This document shows positions 53,341 to 64,000 of a stretch of 64,000 nt of DNA, piece after piece. Where the stretch lies: contig CM075941.1 of assembly GCA_038030265.1 (NCBI GenBank), positions 45,322,164 through 45,386,163 of the forward strand, in the 5' to 3' direction. Both the position numbers and the translations under genes were made by a program. The notes below the pieces were generated by a model. That model worked only from the letters and a program-made list of their open reading frames with translations, was not told where the DNA came from and ran no database searches. Source of the stretch: Corythucha ciliata. Its lineage: Eukaryota; Arthropoda; Insecta; Hemiptera; Tingidae. The stretch's first letter is position 1. Each line of letters starts with the position of its first letter.

Positions 53341-55190
53341 GCATATTACCGATTTTTGTCTGATAGAGGGTTCAGGGCGAACCCCCCCCCCCTCCGTACC
53401 TCGGTACACTACTGCGTTGGGTCTGAAGTCCAAGGAAAAAGCAAAAAGCTGGACGTACTCGAACCTTTTCGGGCTGCTTCAAGTCCAGAAACCTGCTAAA
53501 CTTAAGTTCAACGTGAAACGCTCATGGAGAACATCGAATCTCCACCTAAGTTCTCACTGAGAGTTTCCCCTTACCCTTTCCATTGTACAGCCGTTTACCT
53601 CCTAAACTTTTGAAACTTCTTATCAAATGTTTAAACCATTTACCAAACAGCGCCCAAGCGGTAGGAGACTTACGAGGATGTGTTTGCCCCAAGATCATTT
53701 AGTTCATCCAAATAGCGGCGACCAACTCTTACAGGCATATTCGATCAACTCCGTCGTACAAAATATGAACTTGGAATGCCGACCAAACAATTATTTGAAA
53801 TAAAAAAAAAAACACTTCCTAATGAGTTGTTCGATGTAGAACTACACAAAACGACGAGAGGACGAGACGGTCATCCCATCAGGAAATAGTAATAAAATCA
53901 TCACTCGTTATCATAACCAGACAAGATGGCGGCAAGATTGGAGATTATATCGCCTAGCGATGGTAGTGAGATCTAACGGGAGCAAAATTTCAAACACAGA
54001 TTTGGTAATCACTTTTTCCTCCGAGCTCCATAACTTGGTTTTCTATATAACTTTATTATACATATAAGCAGGGTAGTTTTCCAACCGCTTGAACCAGTTT
54101 CACACAAAAAAAGGTGTCCGACATCTTGTTGAAAAAAGTTAAATAACCGGGGGTTTTTGAAATAAATTTGAGACAGAATTTGAAAATTTGAAACAAGAAA
54201 AAATCGCATGAAACTGCAACTCCCAACTGAACACTCCAGTCGCTTTTGGATTGCGTTGCACTTAGTCGAGCGTGGGTTGCGCCGGTGGACGAAAAACCAT
54301 TCGAATACGAAGGTCAGACTGTGAAGCAACGCTCAAGAAACTCTTTTTTGAGTCGGGTTGCAGTTGCGTTGCTCCGGTGGACGAAGGGCCTTAAATGTGA
54401 AATTACCCCCTCCCCTCACTCTTACGAGATTTCAATCTGATCCCCTCCCAGGACAAATTCCTACCTACGCCACTGCTTGGAATGTGTGCTTCGTACGTTT
54501 ATGTCAATAGAGAACGGGACAATTACTCCGTGACGTGCGTTACGCATATTGATAACTTTATTGAATCACGTTTCGTAGTCCATTACGATGATTGATTGAC
54601 GTTGAGCCGGATTTGGTACTATTCGAGAGGTTTGAAGGTCGAGAATTACCCTCACCCCCTCCCACCGATCAATCCTCACGCGTGAAATAATCTTTCATTC
54701 TTTTAACATGCTCACACGTCATAGGTCAAAGGATCTCGAATCTTTCAACTTTTTGCAAGTGGCGGCCAGTGGTGGTGGCGTGGAGCGGCAAAAAAACCCC
54801 GCTGCTGTGCCGTGGGTGTGGGGGAAAAAATAAAATGAAATAAAAACAATGAAAAGGGGGCTGGTCGCGGAGGCGGTAGGCAACCCCCCCCTCCCCGTCA
54901 TCAGCTGCTTCATACTCATACCATCGCAGCCAAGTTTTTGCCAACTGTTGTGAACATGAAGCAGTCCTCTTTTTTTTCACCCTCATGCAAACCCCTCCCC
55001 CACCGCACCATCGTCCATCCAAATCAACGCACGACGTTGTAGGTGCTGCTAACTTTCACCCCTAGCGGTAGACTCCAGACAAAAAAAAAAAAACAACAGA
55101 CATCCCACTATCCCACACACCCCACAGGAGTCCCTCCAAATTTTCTTTTCCCACTTCGAAGAGTCATCCCACCGACTTCAGTCACCTCGC
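53341..55190. other. Mostly unique-looking DNA, no gene recognised
   Basis: TCCGGTGGACGAAGGGCCTT near 54373-54392 resembles a Harbinger-type end, but no partner was found. TTGCGCCGGTGGACGAA at 54278 is a shorter related word. C runs lie near 53380 and 54886. The DNA before 55190 is pyrimidine-rich and could be upstream sequence of the exon at 55604. Confidence 0.4.
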
Positions 55191-55193
55191 CAG

Positions 55194-55199
55194 TCAGTT
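55194..55199 (+). promoter_or_regulatory. Candidate arthropod initiator
   Basis: TCAGTT, the arthropod initiator consensus, lies 410 bases before the candidate ATG, with a second TCAGTC at 55178. No TATA box was seen at the right distance. This is a weak, motif-only call. Confidence 0.2.
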
Positions 55200-55603
55200 G
55201 CGCGCCGGTCCTCTTCGGTTGATGGTGGAGGAGAATCTTTATTTTACACGTTTTTTTTCAGGGAGTGAAGTTTTATGTTTCTTTGTCGTATTCCCGCGTG
55301 AAAATTAGGGGATTTTCAGCCTTCGAATGAGGTGCTTCATGTTGTGCGATCAGCGCCGGGGAGTTCAGTCACGCGAATGTTTTTGTTTAATTTCCCTCTG
55401 AAGAACTTGGGATTTTTTGGGTTTCGGCGAAATAAAATGAAAATCCGTTTGGTCGGCCAAGACTTGGCTTAGTGGACCGTGAACTATAAAAAAAAATTCC
55501 TTCGGAGTGTAAATATTGTTTTTAAAAAATCGTTGCGGTTTTCTGTTGTGTTTTAGTTTTTGGCGTATAATGAGCCATGTTCTCTAGTACTTGCGAGAAA
55601 GAA

Positions 55604-55717
55604 ATGTCGGCGATTGTGGTTTTGTTTTGTGTCTTGTTTATACACAGCGGTATAACGGAGGAAGAAATTGGATCGCCGCTACGCGTTGCCCAATGTCGGG
55701 CAAGGTGTACTCAGAGG
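55604..55717 (+). CDS. Probable first coding exon of a secreted protein, perhaps anosmin-like
   Basis: ATG at 55604 begins 38 codons: a hydrophobic signal peptide (AIVVLFCVLFIHSG), an acidic EEE linker, then PLRVAQCRARCTQR. The exon ends in phase 0 at a consensus splice donor, AGG|GTGAGT (55717/55718). Earlier ATGs in the leader near 55570 are followed at once by stops. A Cys-x3-Cys shortly after the signal peptide resembles the N-terminus of anosmin-1 (KAL1), an extracellular protein with a Cys-rich start, WAP and fibronectin domains. The match is only a few residues. The other exons lie outside the window or in repeats. Confidence 0.45.
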
Positions 55718-58700
55718 GTGAGTTTCATTTAAAATAACGGACGCGTAATCTGATTTTTAGGCTAATAATTTATCACGTTAATTTCGGTGGTTTAATTAAT
55801 TGCCTCTCTAGTTTTAACAACTAATCAAATCTCTTGAATAAGGAGGATTGCCCTCGTGTTTTCCTTATGAGTTCGCGTGTCAGGTAAAAAAAAAAAAACA
55901 TAACACAATCATATACGAAAAACCACTTCCAAACACAGACTGTCACTTTCCGGAAACTTAATTGGAAAAGATTAGAGACAACTAGCGTGCTGGCGATGTA
56001 AATTACAAATTTGATGCGGGAATCAATAACACGGACTGTCTCCTGCCGGTTCCTGCTTTTCGTTTCGCGTGATCGCGTTCAATAAATCCTATACTTTGCC
56101 TCTCTAACTGTGATGCCCCATACACCCGTGGCCTTTTCCTATTAATTTGTTTGAGCTAAAATCCTTCGCCCCCCCCCCCACGCTTTTCCTCACCCGTTGC
56201 TCGCTATGTTGCATTGCGAATTCTACTCTATCTCTTTCTTGTATAGCGCTAGCTTTTATTTGGGAACAAAAAACACGGGAAGAGTTGGCCTTTTTTAATG
56301 CGTTCGTTACACGCTAACCCTCGGGTAAAACAGCGTGTAGATAACTTTGAATGAAAAGTTTACTCTAAAATGTCTGCTCCTGGTGTTCGCTTTGGTGTTG
56401 TTTATGAAGACGCTATACCCCGGCGGCGGCGCCCCCCCAAGTTACCAAACAAGGCGCCTTGTTTTTAAAGCACTTAATTCCTTTGCCCCCTCAACTGGTT
56501 TTTCAGAAGGGCCCGTCCGAAGTCTCGTCCCTGAAAAACAGGCAAAATGGGTTTCTCTAGCCCTTATACTTCTACCACCGAAGTGGAAACGGGCTTTGTA
56601 CTTTGAAACACAAGTTCAAGTTTCAGAATAAGCCTTCGTTCTCTCTTCACAAAACGCCCCCCTCCACCGTTTCCACCAGCCCAAAATGTTTCACCCTTCC
56701 CGACGCCGTATAGTCTGCCACACTATCACTCTCTCTCTCTCTCGGTCTGTTACTTTAGAAAAGGGTGTCCCTGGGATTTACCCCGGAATTAAACTCCCTC
56801 GACATCCTCTCTACTCCGCTTTTTGGAACTAAATTGCTAGGGTAGAGTCGGCAACCCTCGCCTTTTAGAGGTGTTCTAATTACCTTGCATCTCCACTACT
56901 AACCTTCCCCTTTTATTACCGGGCGTATTTATTCAACGCCGAGTTTCGCCTTCGCCCCAATTAATTATTACATTTTTTTTTACGCGTCTTTCACCTCCGA
57001 TCGTTCACGTTCAGACGATCTAAAACACTCTCCCTAATTATTATGTTGTCTGTTGTTAAAATTCGCTCAAAAAAACGCCCCCTCAGCGCGTACTTTTCAT
57101 TTTTTTTTTAAATATATATTTTGATCGAAAATCCTATAGAAAGCTCCAGGGGGAGGGGGTGCCCCCGGAGAAAGAATTCGAAGAAACAAAAAAAAAACCT
57201 GTCCTTATCACGTTCACCTGCGGCTCCCTAACGTAAAAGAGCTGGTTACCGGTCAGGAAGCTATTCGGCTCCTGAGAGGGTTCTATTCTTTATTTTTTTA
57301 AAAGGACGAAATTATTTACTCGAAAGTCGTAAAAAAAACTACTTTGTTATTTTATTGGCTGGCCTTAAATAAAAACAGAGTCGTCCGAAAAATCGAATTT
57401 TTATTGACATCCCAGCGGGTTTCTCCAGGTTTTTCGACGGGGATGCCGCGCGCGGATATTAATTGCAATCAATTTTGTCTCTGTTTAAAATTCTTCTTTT
57501 ACGGCTTTAGAAATGTGTACGCATAGTTGCTATTTTTACTTGTGAGAACGGCTTGATACTCCTATAAAAAACGCGTCAGTTTTACCATTTTTTCTGTATT
57601 TTCTTTCGTTATAGGTGGCGAACATACGAGAGCGATACGATATCGTTTCGAGATCTCCGACGCAAATTAACAGCGTCTAGGACGGATAGAAACAACTGGA
57701 AATGTTTTGGAGTATGTAGAAACGATTTAGTATCGCCACGGTGCGGTATGAATACCCCCTTATAGCGTTTTCTATTTGCACAAAATTCTGCATTTGGGCA
57801 GTTCATTTCCACCCGTCCACTCTTAATTAAATCGTTACGTTATTGGGAGAAGACGGGTGGAAATAAATTGCCGCGTTGCAGAATTTTGCAGAATTATCAA
57901 TCCACTTAATTGTCTTCAAACGATGTGTGGCCGGCAAACCATTCTCTTTCATTTTTTTTTTTTTTTTTCTGCCTAACAAATCCGTCTTTTGGGACTTATG
58001 ACCCGGAAAATGCTTTTACACTGTCGGGGCTGCCCAGCCGGCAACAAAACGCGCGCACTTGAATTTGAGCAACACCCCCTCCCCCCCTCCACCAACGCAC
58101 ACCATAATAGAAAGAAAATTTGCCTGACCTTTTAAAACAGTTTACAGGTTTTTCACTGGCTAATTTATTTGACCTATAGAACACCCAAGAAAATGTTGAT
58201 GAACGTTTTATAGTATACTTGTCTGAAAACGGTGCTTCTTCGACCCCTAGACAGGTGTTTTATTTTTCTTCAAAAAAGTCACGAAGCGGGCTTTCTCGTG
58301 AGACTTAAAAAAAAAATGCGTCATTTCTTTCTAAATCGATGGGAATTTTACTTCAAACGGCAATTTTACTTGAAGCAAAAAACTTCAATTTCAGTGCTTT
58401 TCCCCCCTGGGTTGTTTGTTGAGACAATATAAGGTTGAAAACTTTCAAAAAACGTCGACTTTTTGGTTTTTAAATGGAGTGGTTGTTGGTGGGCGTGGGG
58501 GGGGGGGTGCTTTCGGGGTCGAAAAGGTGAGTTTCCCCTGCTCCATTGAATGTGTTAAGTTGTGCGTGGTTGGACAGGAGCCGTGGGGGTGGCGTCCTCC
58601 GGTCCGAGGTGGCGATGACAGACTGCCTATAATGAGCAGGGTTTCTATTATTATAGGGCTTCGACTGGCGCCTATTGTGGGTCTCGGTACCCCGGGTCGT

Positions 58701-59089
58701 CGTCCCGGGAAAGAGTCAACAGTTTGGAGGGCTAAAATACCGCAGTTACCATCCCAGGAGACGAAAATTTCAAGTTTAATTCCAAAAATATTACTTTCAA
58801 GGAAAAAAATTGTTAGTTTTTCGACGGAAATTTTGAAATAGAATTCAAAAAAGACAGGTTACAGCAGAGATGTTAGGTTTTGACGGTTCACAGCCCTTTT
58901 TCTTATGCTAATTCAGTTTCTGGGGTCGAATTGACAATTTGTCGTGTCGCAAAATTGATGAGCTACCGAGTTCTCTTTTTTGGGGACTCATCCCCCAATA
59001 TAATCCTGAAATTAGTCATTGGGACGCATCTGACTTGTTCTCACGCCAAGCTGCCCACCACTGGATCAAAGAGGCTGGCTACGCCCCTG
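55718..59089. other. Intron-like or intergenic DNA, no gene recognised
   Basis: It starts with the splice donor of the exon at 55604. CT and homopolymer tracts are frequent (CT repeat near 56728, C runs near 56169 and 58079, G run near 58498). The 141-codon frame at 58416-58841 is low-complexity at its start and has no motifs. Confidence 0.4.
57782..57887. repeat. Inverted repeat, 36-base arms
   Basis: AAAATTCTGCATTTGGGCAG...TTTCCACCCGTC pairs with GACGGGTGGAAA...TTGCAGAATTTT, across about 35 bases, with several mismatches. Preceded by TAGCGTTTTCTATTTGCACA, as near 37229. Probably a small mobile element. Confidence 0.6.
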
Positions 59090-60490
59090 CCGTGAACTAG
59101 CGATTTTTCCTCTTTCATCTCTCAAGAATTAGCGTTTTTTTTTTTAATTTTTAGACGTGAATTAGTGATTTTATTCATTTGAGCTGTGAATTAGCCCTTT
59201 TCCTCCATAGTACCAGCAAATTGGCGATGTACTCACGTATAGCAATGATTAGCACATTTCTCAATTTTAGCCCCTAATTAGCGCTTCTTCTCAGTCTTTG
59301 AAGCTGCCCCCAAACATCGCGAATTGGCGTTCCCTCAATTCCACCTTTAAATATGAGCACTTTTTCTTATTTATAGCCATGAATTAGCACTTCTTAATTT
59401 TGGCCACCAATATGCGATTTTATCACATTTTTAGCCTTGCAAGTTAGCGCTCATTTTAACATTGAATTAGCACTTTGTCTCAATTTTAGCAGCAAACTGC
59501 TAATTTATGCTGCTAAAATTGAAAAAAATCATTAATGCGCTGATAAAATGGTGAAAAAGCGCTAACTCATAGTTAAAATGTGAAAAAATCGCATTTTCAT
59601 GTCGAAAAAAACAAATTATTTTTTTTCCCCCGTTTTAGCAGCGAATTAACGGCGTAATTCCCCCCCCCCCCCAAGGTTCGATCAACGTTGGTCGCCTAAC
59701 TGGGTTCTCTAAATTTAAGCCGAAAATCGTCAAAGAGCCGTTTCTCAATTTTTGCTGCAATAGTGAGCTATTTTTTCTCAGTTTTAGCCGCGAACCGATG
59801 TTTTTTCACAATTTTAGCTGCGAAATGAGCGTTGTTTCTCAGTTTGAGCTGTGAATAAGCGCTTCTTCTAAATTTAATACGAGAATGATCTCAGTTTCTT
59901 AATAATTTTAGCCGTGAATTTGCGTTTTTTCTCAATTTAAACCTTGTATTTCGCACTTTTCCTCCATTTAATTTGCGAATGGGATTTTTTTTTTTTTTTT
60001 TTACAATTTTAGCCGCTATTTAGAGATTTTTCCACTTCTAGACATGAACTAGCGCTTTTTCTCTCGCTCTTCGGCGACGTTTTTCAGATACCGTTTTGGC
60101 GTTTTTTCAATTCTAGCTGTGAATGAGAGCTGTATCTAAATTTTAGGTGTGAAATTAGCGTTTTTTGTCAATTTTATCCCTGTTTCACAATTTTAACCGT
60201 GAATTAGCGTCTCTTTACAATTTAAACCGTGCAGTAACGCTTTTCCTCCATTTAAGTTGCGAATTGGCCTTTTTTTTTTTACAATTTCACCTGCGATTTT
60301 TCCACTTCTAACCATGAACTAACGCTTTTTCTCCATTTTGGCCTCAATTTTTTCCTCCAGAAACCGCGATTTGGCGTTTTTTCAATTCTAGCTATGAATA
60401 AGAGCTGTACCTCAATTTTTAAGGTGTGAATTAGCGTTTTTCGCCAATTTTAGCAGCGAATTAGCATTGTTATCAATTTTAGCTATGGGA
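59090..60490 (+). repeat. Family A array with an inverted patch
   Basis: GTGAATTAGCG/TTTTAGCC units about 30 bases apart. At 59505-59610 a few units run in the opposite direction (GCTGCTAAAATTGAAAA, AGCGCTAACTCATAGTT), creating an AATTTTAGCAGC/GCTGCTAAAATT hairpin. A GCGTAGCCAG-family word, inverted, lies just left at 59073-59097. A C run lies at 59661. Confidence 0.75.
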
Positions 60491-63400
60491 GTTGAAAATA
60501 TTTTCCTTTCCATCCAAAAATTTGGTGGCGATTTTTCTCTATTTTACCTGCGGACTAGAGAAAACTCGTCGTGACCAAACGGCAAGGCTAAACGATCCAT
60601 TTTCAGTTTTATTAGCCCCACATTGTGTTGTTTTGGCCGAGACCAGAAAAATCGCCGGGGGGGGGGGGGCGTCTAATTTCAAAATAGGACGTAACACGCG
60701 TATCTCGGGGTTTCTTGACAAGCGTCACTTGAGACGAGCCGTTCAAGGCGATCCACCTCCAGTGCCGCTGATCTTTTAGGCAGCCACTTACTTGCACAAT
60801 GGCGACTGAATCGGATATTCAACCAGAAAAACTGCTGGTCTCCTCCAACGTTTCGATTCTCCTGTTTTAGTTATTCATTTTATTCACTTCTCAGCACCAC
60901 GGACATCAACCATGGCTTGGGCTTTTTGGGGTTAGAGATTTTTTGTAGTTGTGGCTATCTTGTGGTTGAAACAGTTTCATGGTTTGAACTTTTTGTGGTT
61001 GCACAACTTTTTGGATTGGAGATTTCTATTGTGTCGAAGACGGTGGCAATCATGGTTTTGAAGGTTGTGGGAGCTTTCGCCTTGTGATAGTAGCCTGACC
61101 CCGAAGAATGATGAGATGCGGGCGAGCAATAAGTTGAGCGATGTATAGAGAGGTTGGAGGCTCATATCAATAGAGCGGTGTAGCAGCTTTGTGCGGCGTT
61201 GACTAGGTAAAGATGGCTAGGATAGAAAAATAGGCTGTACTGAATTTCGCGTTGCCAAGGACGTATACACTATACAGTGGCTGTGATTGCAGTTCGAGGA
61301 AGGGAGGGGTGCTATTGCAAGAAACGCAACCGGTGGAATATATTACCATACGACAACAATGAGCACCCTTTTCCCAACCTTATGCCTCATACTAGGAGGC
61401 TAAAAAAATCATTTTTAATCTCAATATTCAAATAGTCCTGCGGGTCACCCCCTTTTCACGTCCTCCCGTTAAACTTCATCCCATCGGAAGGTAATTCGAT
61501 TCTTGTTTGTCGTTCCAAACCCTGCCACCCTCCCCCCCCCTTCCAACAAACCTCACAATATCCAACTTCGAGTCGTTGTACTTCTTTTATTTTTTGCAAC
61601 CGACAGAAATTCCACTATCAATACACCGGATCGACTATTAACATGACCGCAACATACGCGCGGGCTACTGGTTGAGCACTCCACACCCCCACCCTCCTAT
61701 TCCACACCAACACACAAATGCAAATCTTCTGAATAAACGAACCAGCCATAATCTTATCGGGTTGAATCAGGGCGGGATTCGTTCGTCGTGTGTGTGGTTT
61801 TATCAGGTTGTCATGAACTGTGACTAACCCGAAGGATGGTGACTACAAACAATCAAATTGAAAAATGATTAAACATTCAAAACCACTTTTTTAATCTGAG
61901 GACCCTCTTCCCTCCACCCGTCACCTAAAAATGTTGATTTTGTATAGATGATATGGGGAGGGGGATGAGGGGATTTTTATAAATAAGGGCACTGAAAAGA
62001 ATGTGATATTGGTAGATTTGGATGATGTTTGTTTGTCGCAAAAATAACAATTTTTTTTTTTTTTCATCTGACTACATTCCTAAACCGTGCGATCGTTCCT
62101 CCGTTTTACGCCAATCAGATTTTTTCTCCTGTTTTATCGAAAAGAGAGAAAGAAAATAGTGATTTAAATTTCTGCCCTTTACCAGCTTTTTCGATGTTCT
62201 TATAGTTAATCACCCGGTGCCAATCAATTAAAGAAGTTCGGGGAATTGTTCGAAAAAAAAAGCACGGACGATGGCTTGAGCAGTAATTGGGAGGGTGGTG
62301 TAATTAAGTAATTTAGTAATCTTTTGAATTTAAGTGACGAAGACGGTTGAAATGGTAAAAAAAACAACATCGCCTGCCTTGACAATTTGCCCTTGCCATG
62401 TTTGTTACCCGCCGCGCGTCGCTTTTTTTTTACGAAGTTTCACATTGGCCGACAGGGAAGAAAAAAATCACAAATTGAGATCTAAAATGTTGTCTCTAAC
62501 TCACAAATCGATTGATATTTTTTGTTGTAGGGAACTCTCGTGGCTTCGTTATACGAGCTACCTCTTTTTCACTTGAGCCATTAATCTACCTTAAGTAGTT
62601 TCGAAGATAGGGAGTGAGAGGGCCTTTACCCATCTTTTTTCGTAAAGAAAACAAAACAAAAAAAAAAATTAAAAAAAGTTCTTAGCTGGAGCTCCAGCCT
62701 TGCCTAATTATACAAGATAAGAGAGAAGTTGTTTAGAGAGTCATGCCGAGTGCCCCCCCCATAGGACTCCTCCTTCTTCGTTCCATCATCACAGCAGTAA
62801 AAATATCGTGGCCTCGCCAAGGATCTCTGTCTGGACATCTTTAAAAAAAACTTATCAAGAGGGGGGAAAAAAAATCCGCTACTTCTTCACTCGACTTACT
62901 ACTTAATGACCTTATTATTTTTTAGACATCCTGCGGAGCACGTTCTTTATACCCCGCGCGCCCAGGGCACTTTTTGTAGCTTCGAGAGAAGGTAGCAAAA
63001 GGCCTCCCTACTGGAAGGAATGAAAATTGACGACCCTTTTTGAAGACCTGACATTACCCCCGCCCCCCGCCCTGTCCCCTACATTCCCCGCTCGTAGCAT
63101 TCGAGCATATTTAAGTAGTGAAGTAGTTGGGAGTCGAAGGTGAGGATGTTGTGCAAGTCAGCCAAATTAACTCGGTTCATTGTCTTTACAATAGTCTTGT
63201 TTCAAAATAGGAGGGACGCTTAAAAAAAAAAAAAAAAGAGGAGAGAGTGAGAGAGAGACACAAAAAACGTGAAAATTATTGTCGGGCCTTTTAAAATTAA
63301 GAGTTCGAGGAAGAAATTATTGTGTGATTGAAGCTAATTAAGAGGGAGGAATCCGTGGCTAACGATGAAGAGATTATCATTCATTTGGCTTACCAACAAA

Positions 63401-63539
63401 AAAAATATGGAAAAAAGGGTCCATATTGGTGCCAGACTTGAAGGACCGCGGCTGACACAGAGTCTTCCACTTCCTCAGTTTGTTTTCGAGTTAAAGTACC
63501 ATCAAAGTGTTTGGCGCGTGCAAAAGGTGGTGGGCGTGG
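60491..63539. other. About 3 kb with no assignable gene
   Basis: A short family E-like patch lies at 60925-61000 (TTTTTGTAGTTGTGG, CTTTTTGTGGTTGCAC). There is a T tract near 62050, a G run near 60657, a C run near 61533, and an A/GA tract at 63222-63258. Small open frames have no motifs. Confidence 0.45.
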
Positions 63540-64000
63540 TGCAAAATTGTGGGAAATCGAAAAAAAGAAACCGATTTCGCGAGTTTTGCGCCCTAAAAAA
63601 CCCCAATTTCGGGATTTTGCACACCAAAAAACAAATTTAGCCGGTCTGACACACTAAAACAACACATGTTCGCTGATTTCGCACTCTAAAAAACATTTCG
63701 CGGGTTTGTATCGCTATAAACCCATATTCGCGGTTCTGGCTCACAGAAAACCTAATTTAGGGTTGTTTTGTTGCTGAAAACTCAGTTTCGCGGCTTTTTG
63801 CACTTGAAAACCTAATTTAGCTGGGTTCCTAATTTGAAACTCAATTTGGGTATTTCTCTCTAAAAAAAAACAAAAACAAAACACAATTTTGCGGTTTCAG
63901 CACACTAATTGAAGCTCCTTAAAACGCGAATTTTATGGGATTTGCTCTCGCTATAGAACCATCAGTTTTTTTGTGGGCCTCGGTTCACTAAAACGCTGAT
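63540..64000 (+). repeat. Family D array, continues past the window
   Basis: Units such as CCTAAAAAACCCCAATTTCG, CTGACACACTAAAACAACAC and CTCACAGAAAACCTAATTTAG, spaced about 30 bases. Same family as 44380-45290. Confidence 0.7.

Noticed and set aside
54240..54395. Second complete Harbinger-type element
   Set aside because: Only one plausible end (AAGGCCCTTCGTCCACCGG, inverted) was seen; no partner end or TWA duplication was found.
58416..58841. 141-codon plus-strand open frame
   Set aside because: It starts in a G-rich run giving a glycine string, and no motifs follow.

Overview
The window is animal nuclear DNA, most likely from an arthropod and possibly a crustacean (low confidence). It has no bacterial-style gene packing. 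Its recognisable proteins belong to a Jockey LINE, an R1-type LINE, two Ty3/gypsy elements, a FLYWCH/MULE transposon and a PIF/Harbinger transposon, and the sequence carries many long G or C runs. Apart from one probable first exon of a secreted protein (55604-55717), a decayed PIG-V copy and one Myb/SANT-like fragment, nearly all assigned sequence is mobile or repetitive.

Layout. 1-2560: the end of an R1-type LINE ORF2, a palindromic pair of tRNA-headed SINE-like sequences, and one copy of a 430-bp dispersed repeat. 3551-5665: a PIF/Harbinger-type non-autonomous element with TTA target duplications that carries a degenerate 30-bp array. 7085-8469: dispersed fragments, a 17-bp-period array and a fold-back element. 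8501-13458: a Harbinger transposon with TAA duplications and a broken DDE transposase gene, split by a TA-flanked 2-kb element. 14985-23250: a four-layer nest in which a fold-back repeat is interrupted by a MULE, the MULE coding region by a Jockey LINE with 12-bp duplications, and the Jockey 3' UTR by a TA-flanked element with about 350-bp inverted ends. 23252-24400: more dispersed repeats. 24400-28480: nothing assignable. 28714-31349: a broken gypsy gag-pol. 31360-37224: a nearly intact Mag-like gypsy on the minus strand, with short LTRs and a tRNA-Ser-type primer site. Its 3' LTR is interrupted by a 1.16-kb insertion containing two 130-bp GC-rich palindromes.

37549-53340 and 59090-64000 are dominated by degenerate short-period arrays, here called families A to E. 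Embedded in them are tRNA-like sequences, a second fold-back, an intronless broken PIG-V copy and an integrase tail. 53341-59090 is mostly unique-looking DNA containing the single probable host exon.

How it fits together: this is a graveyard of successive insertions with little sign of purifying selection. The order of events can be read from who interrupts whom. The least explained component is the set of array families, which share sequence words and mostly a 30-31 base period and make up roughly a sixth of the window by eye estimate.
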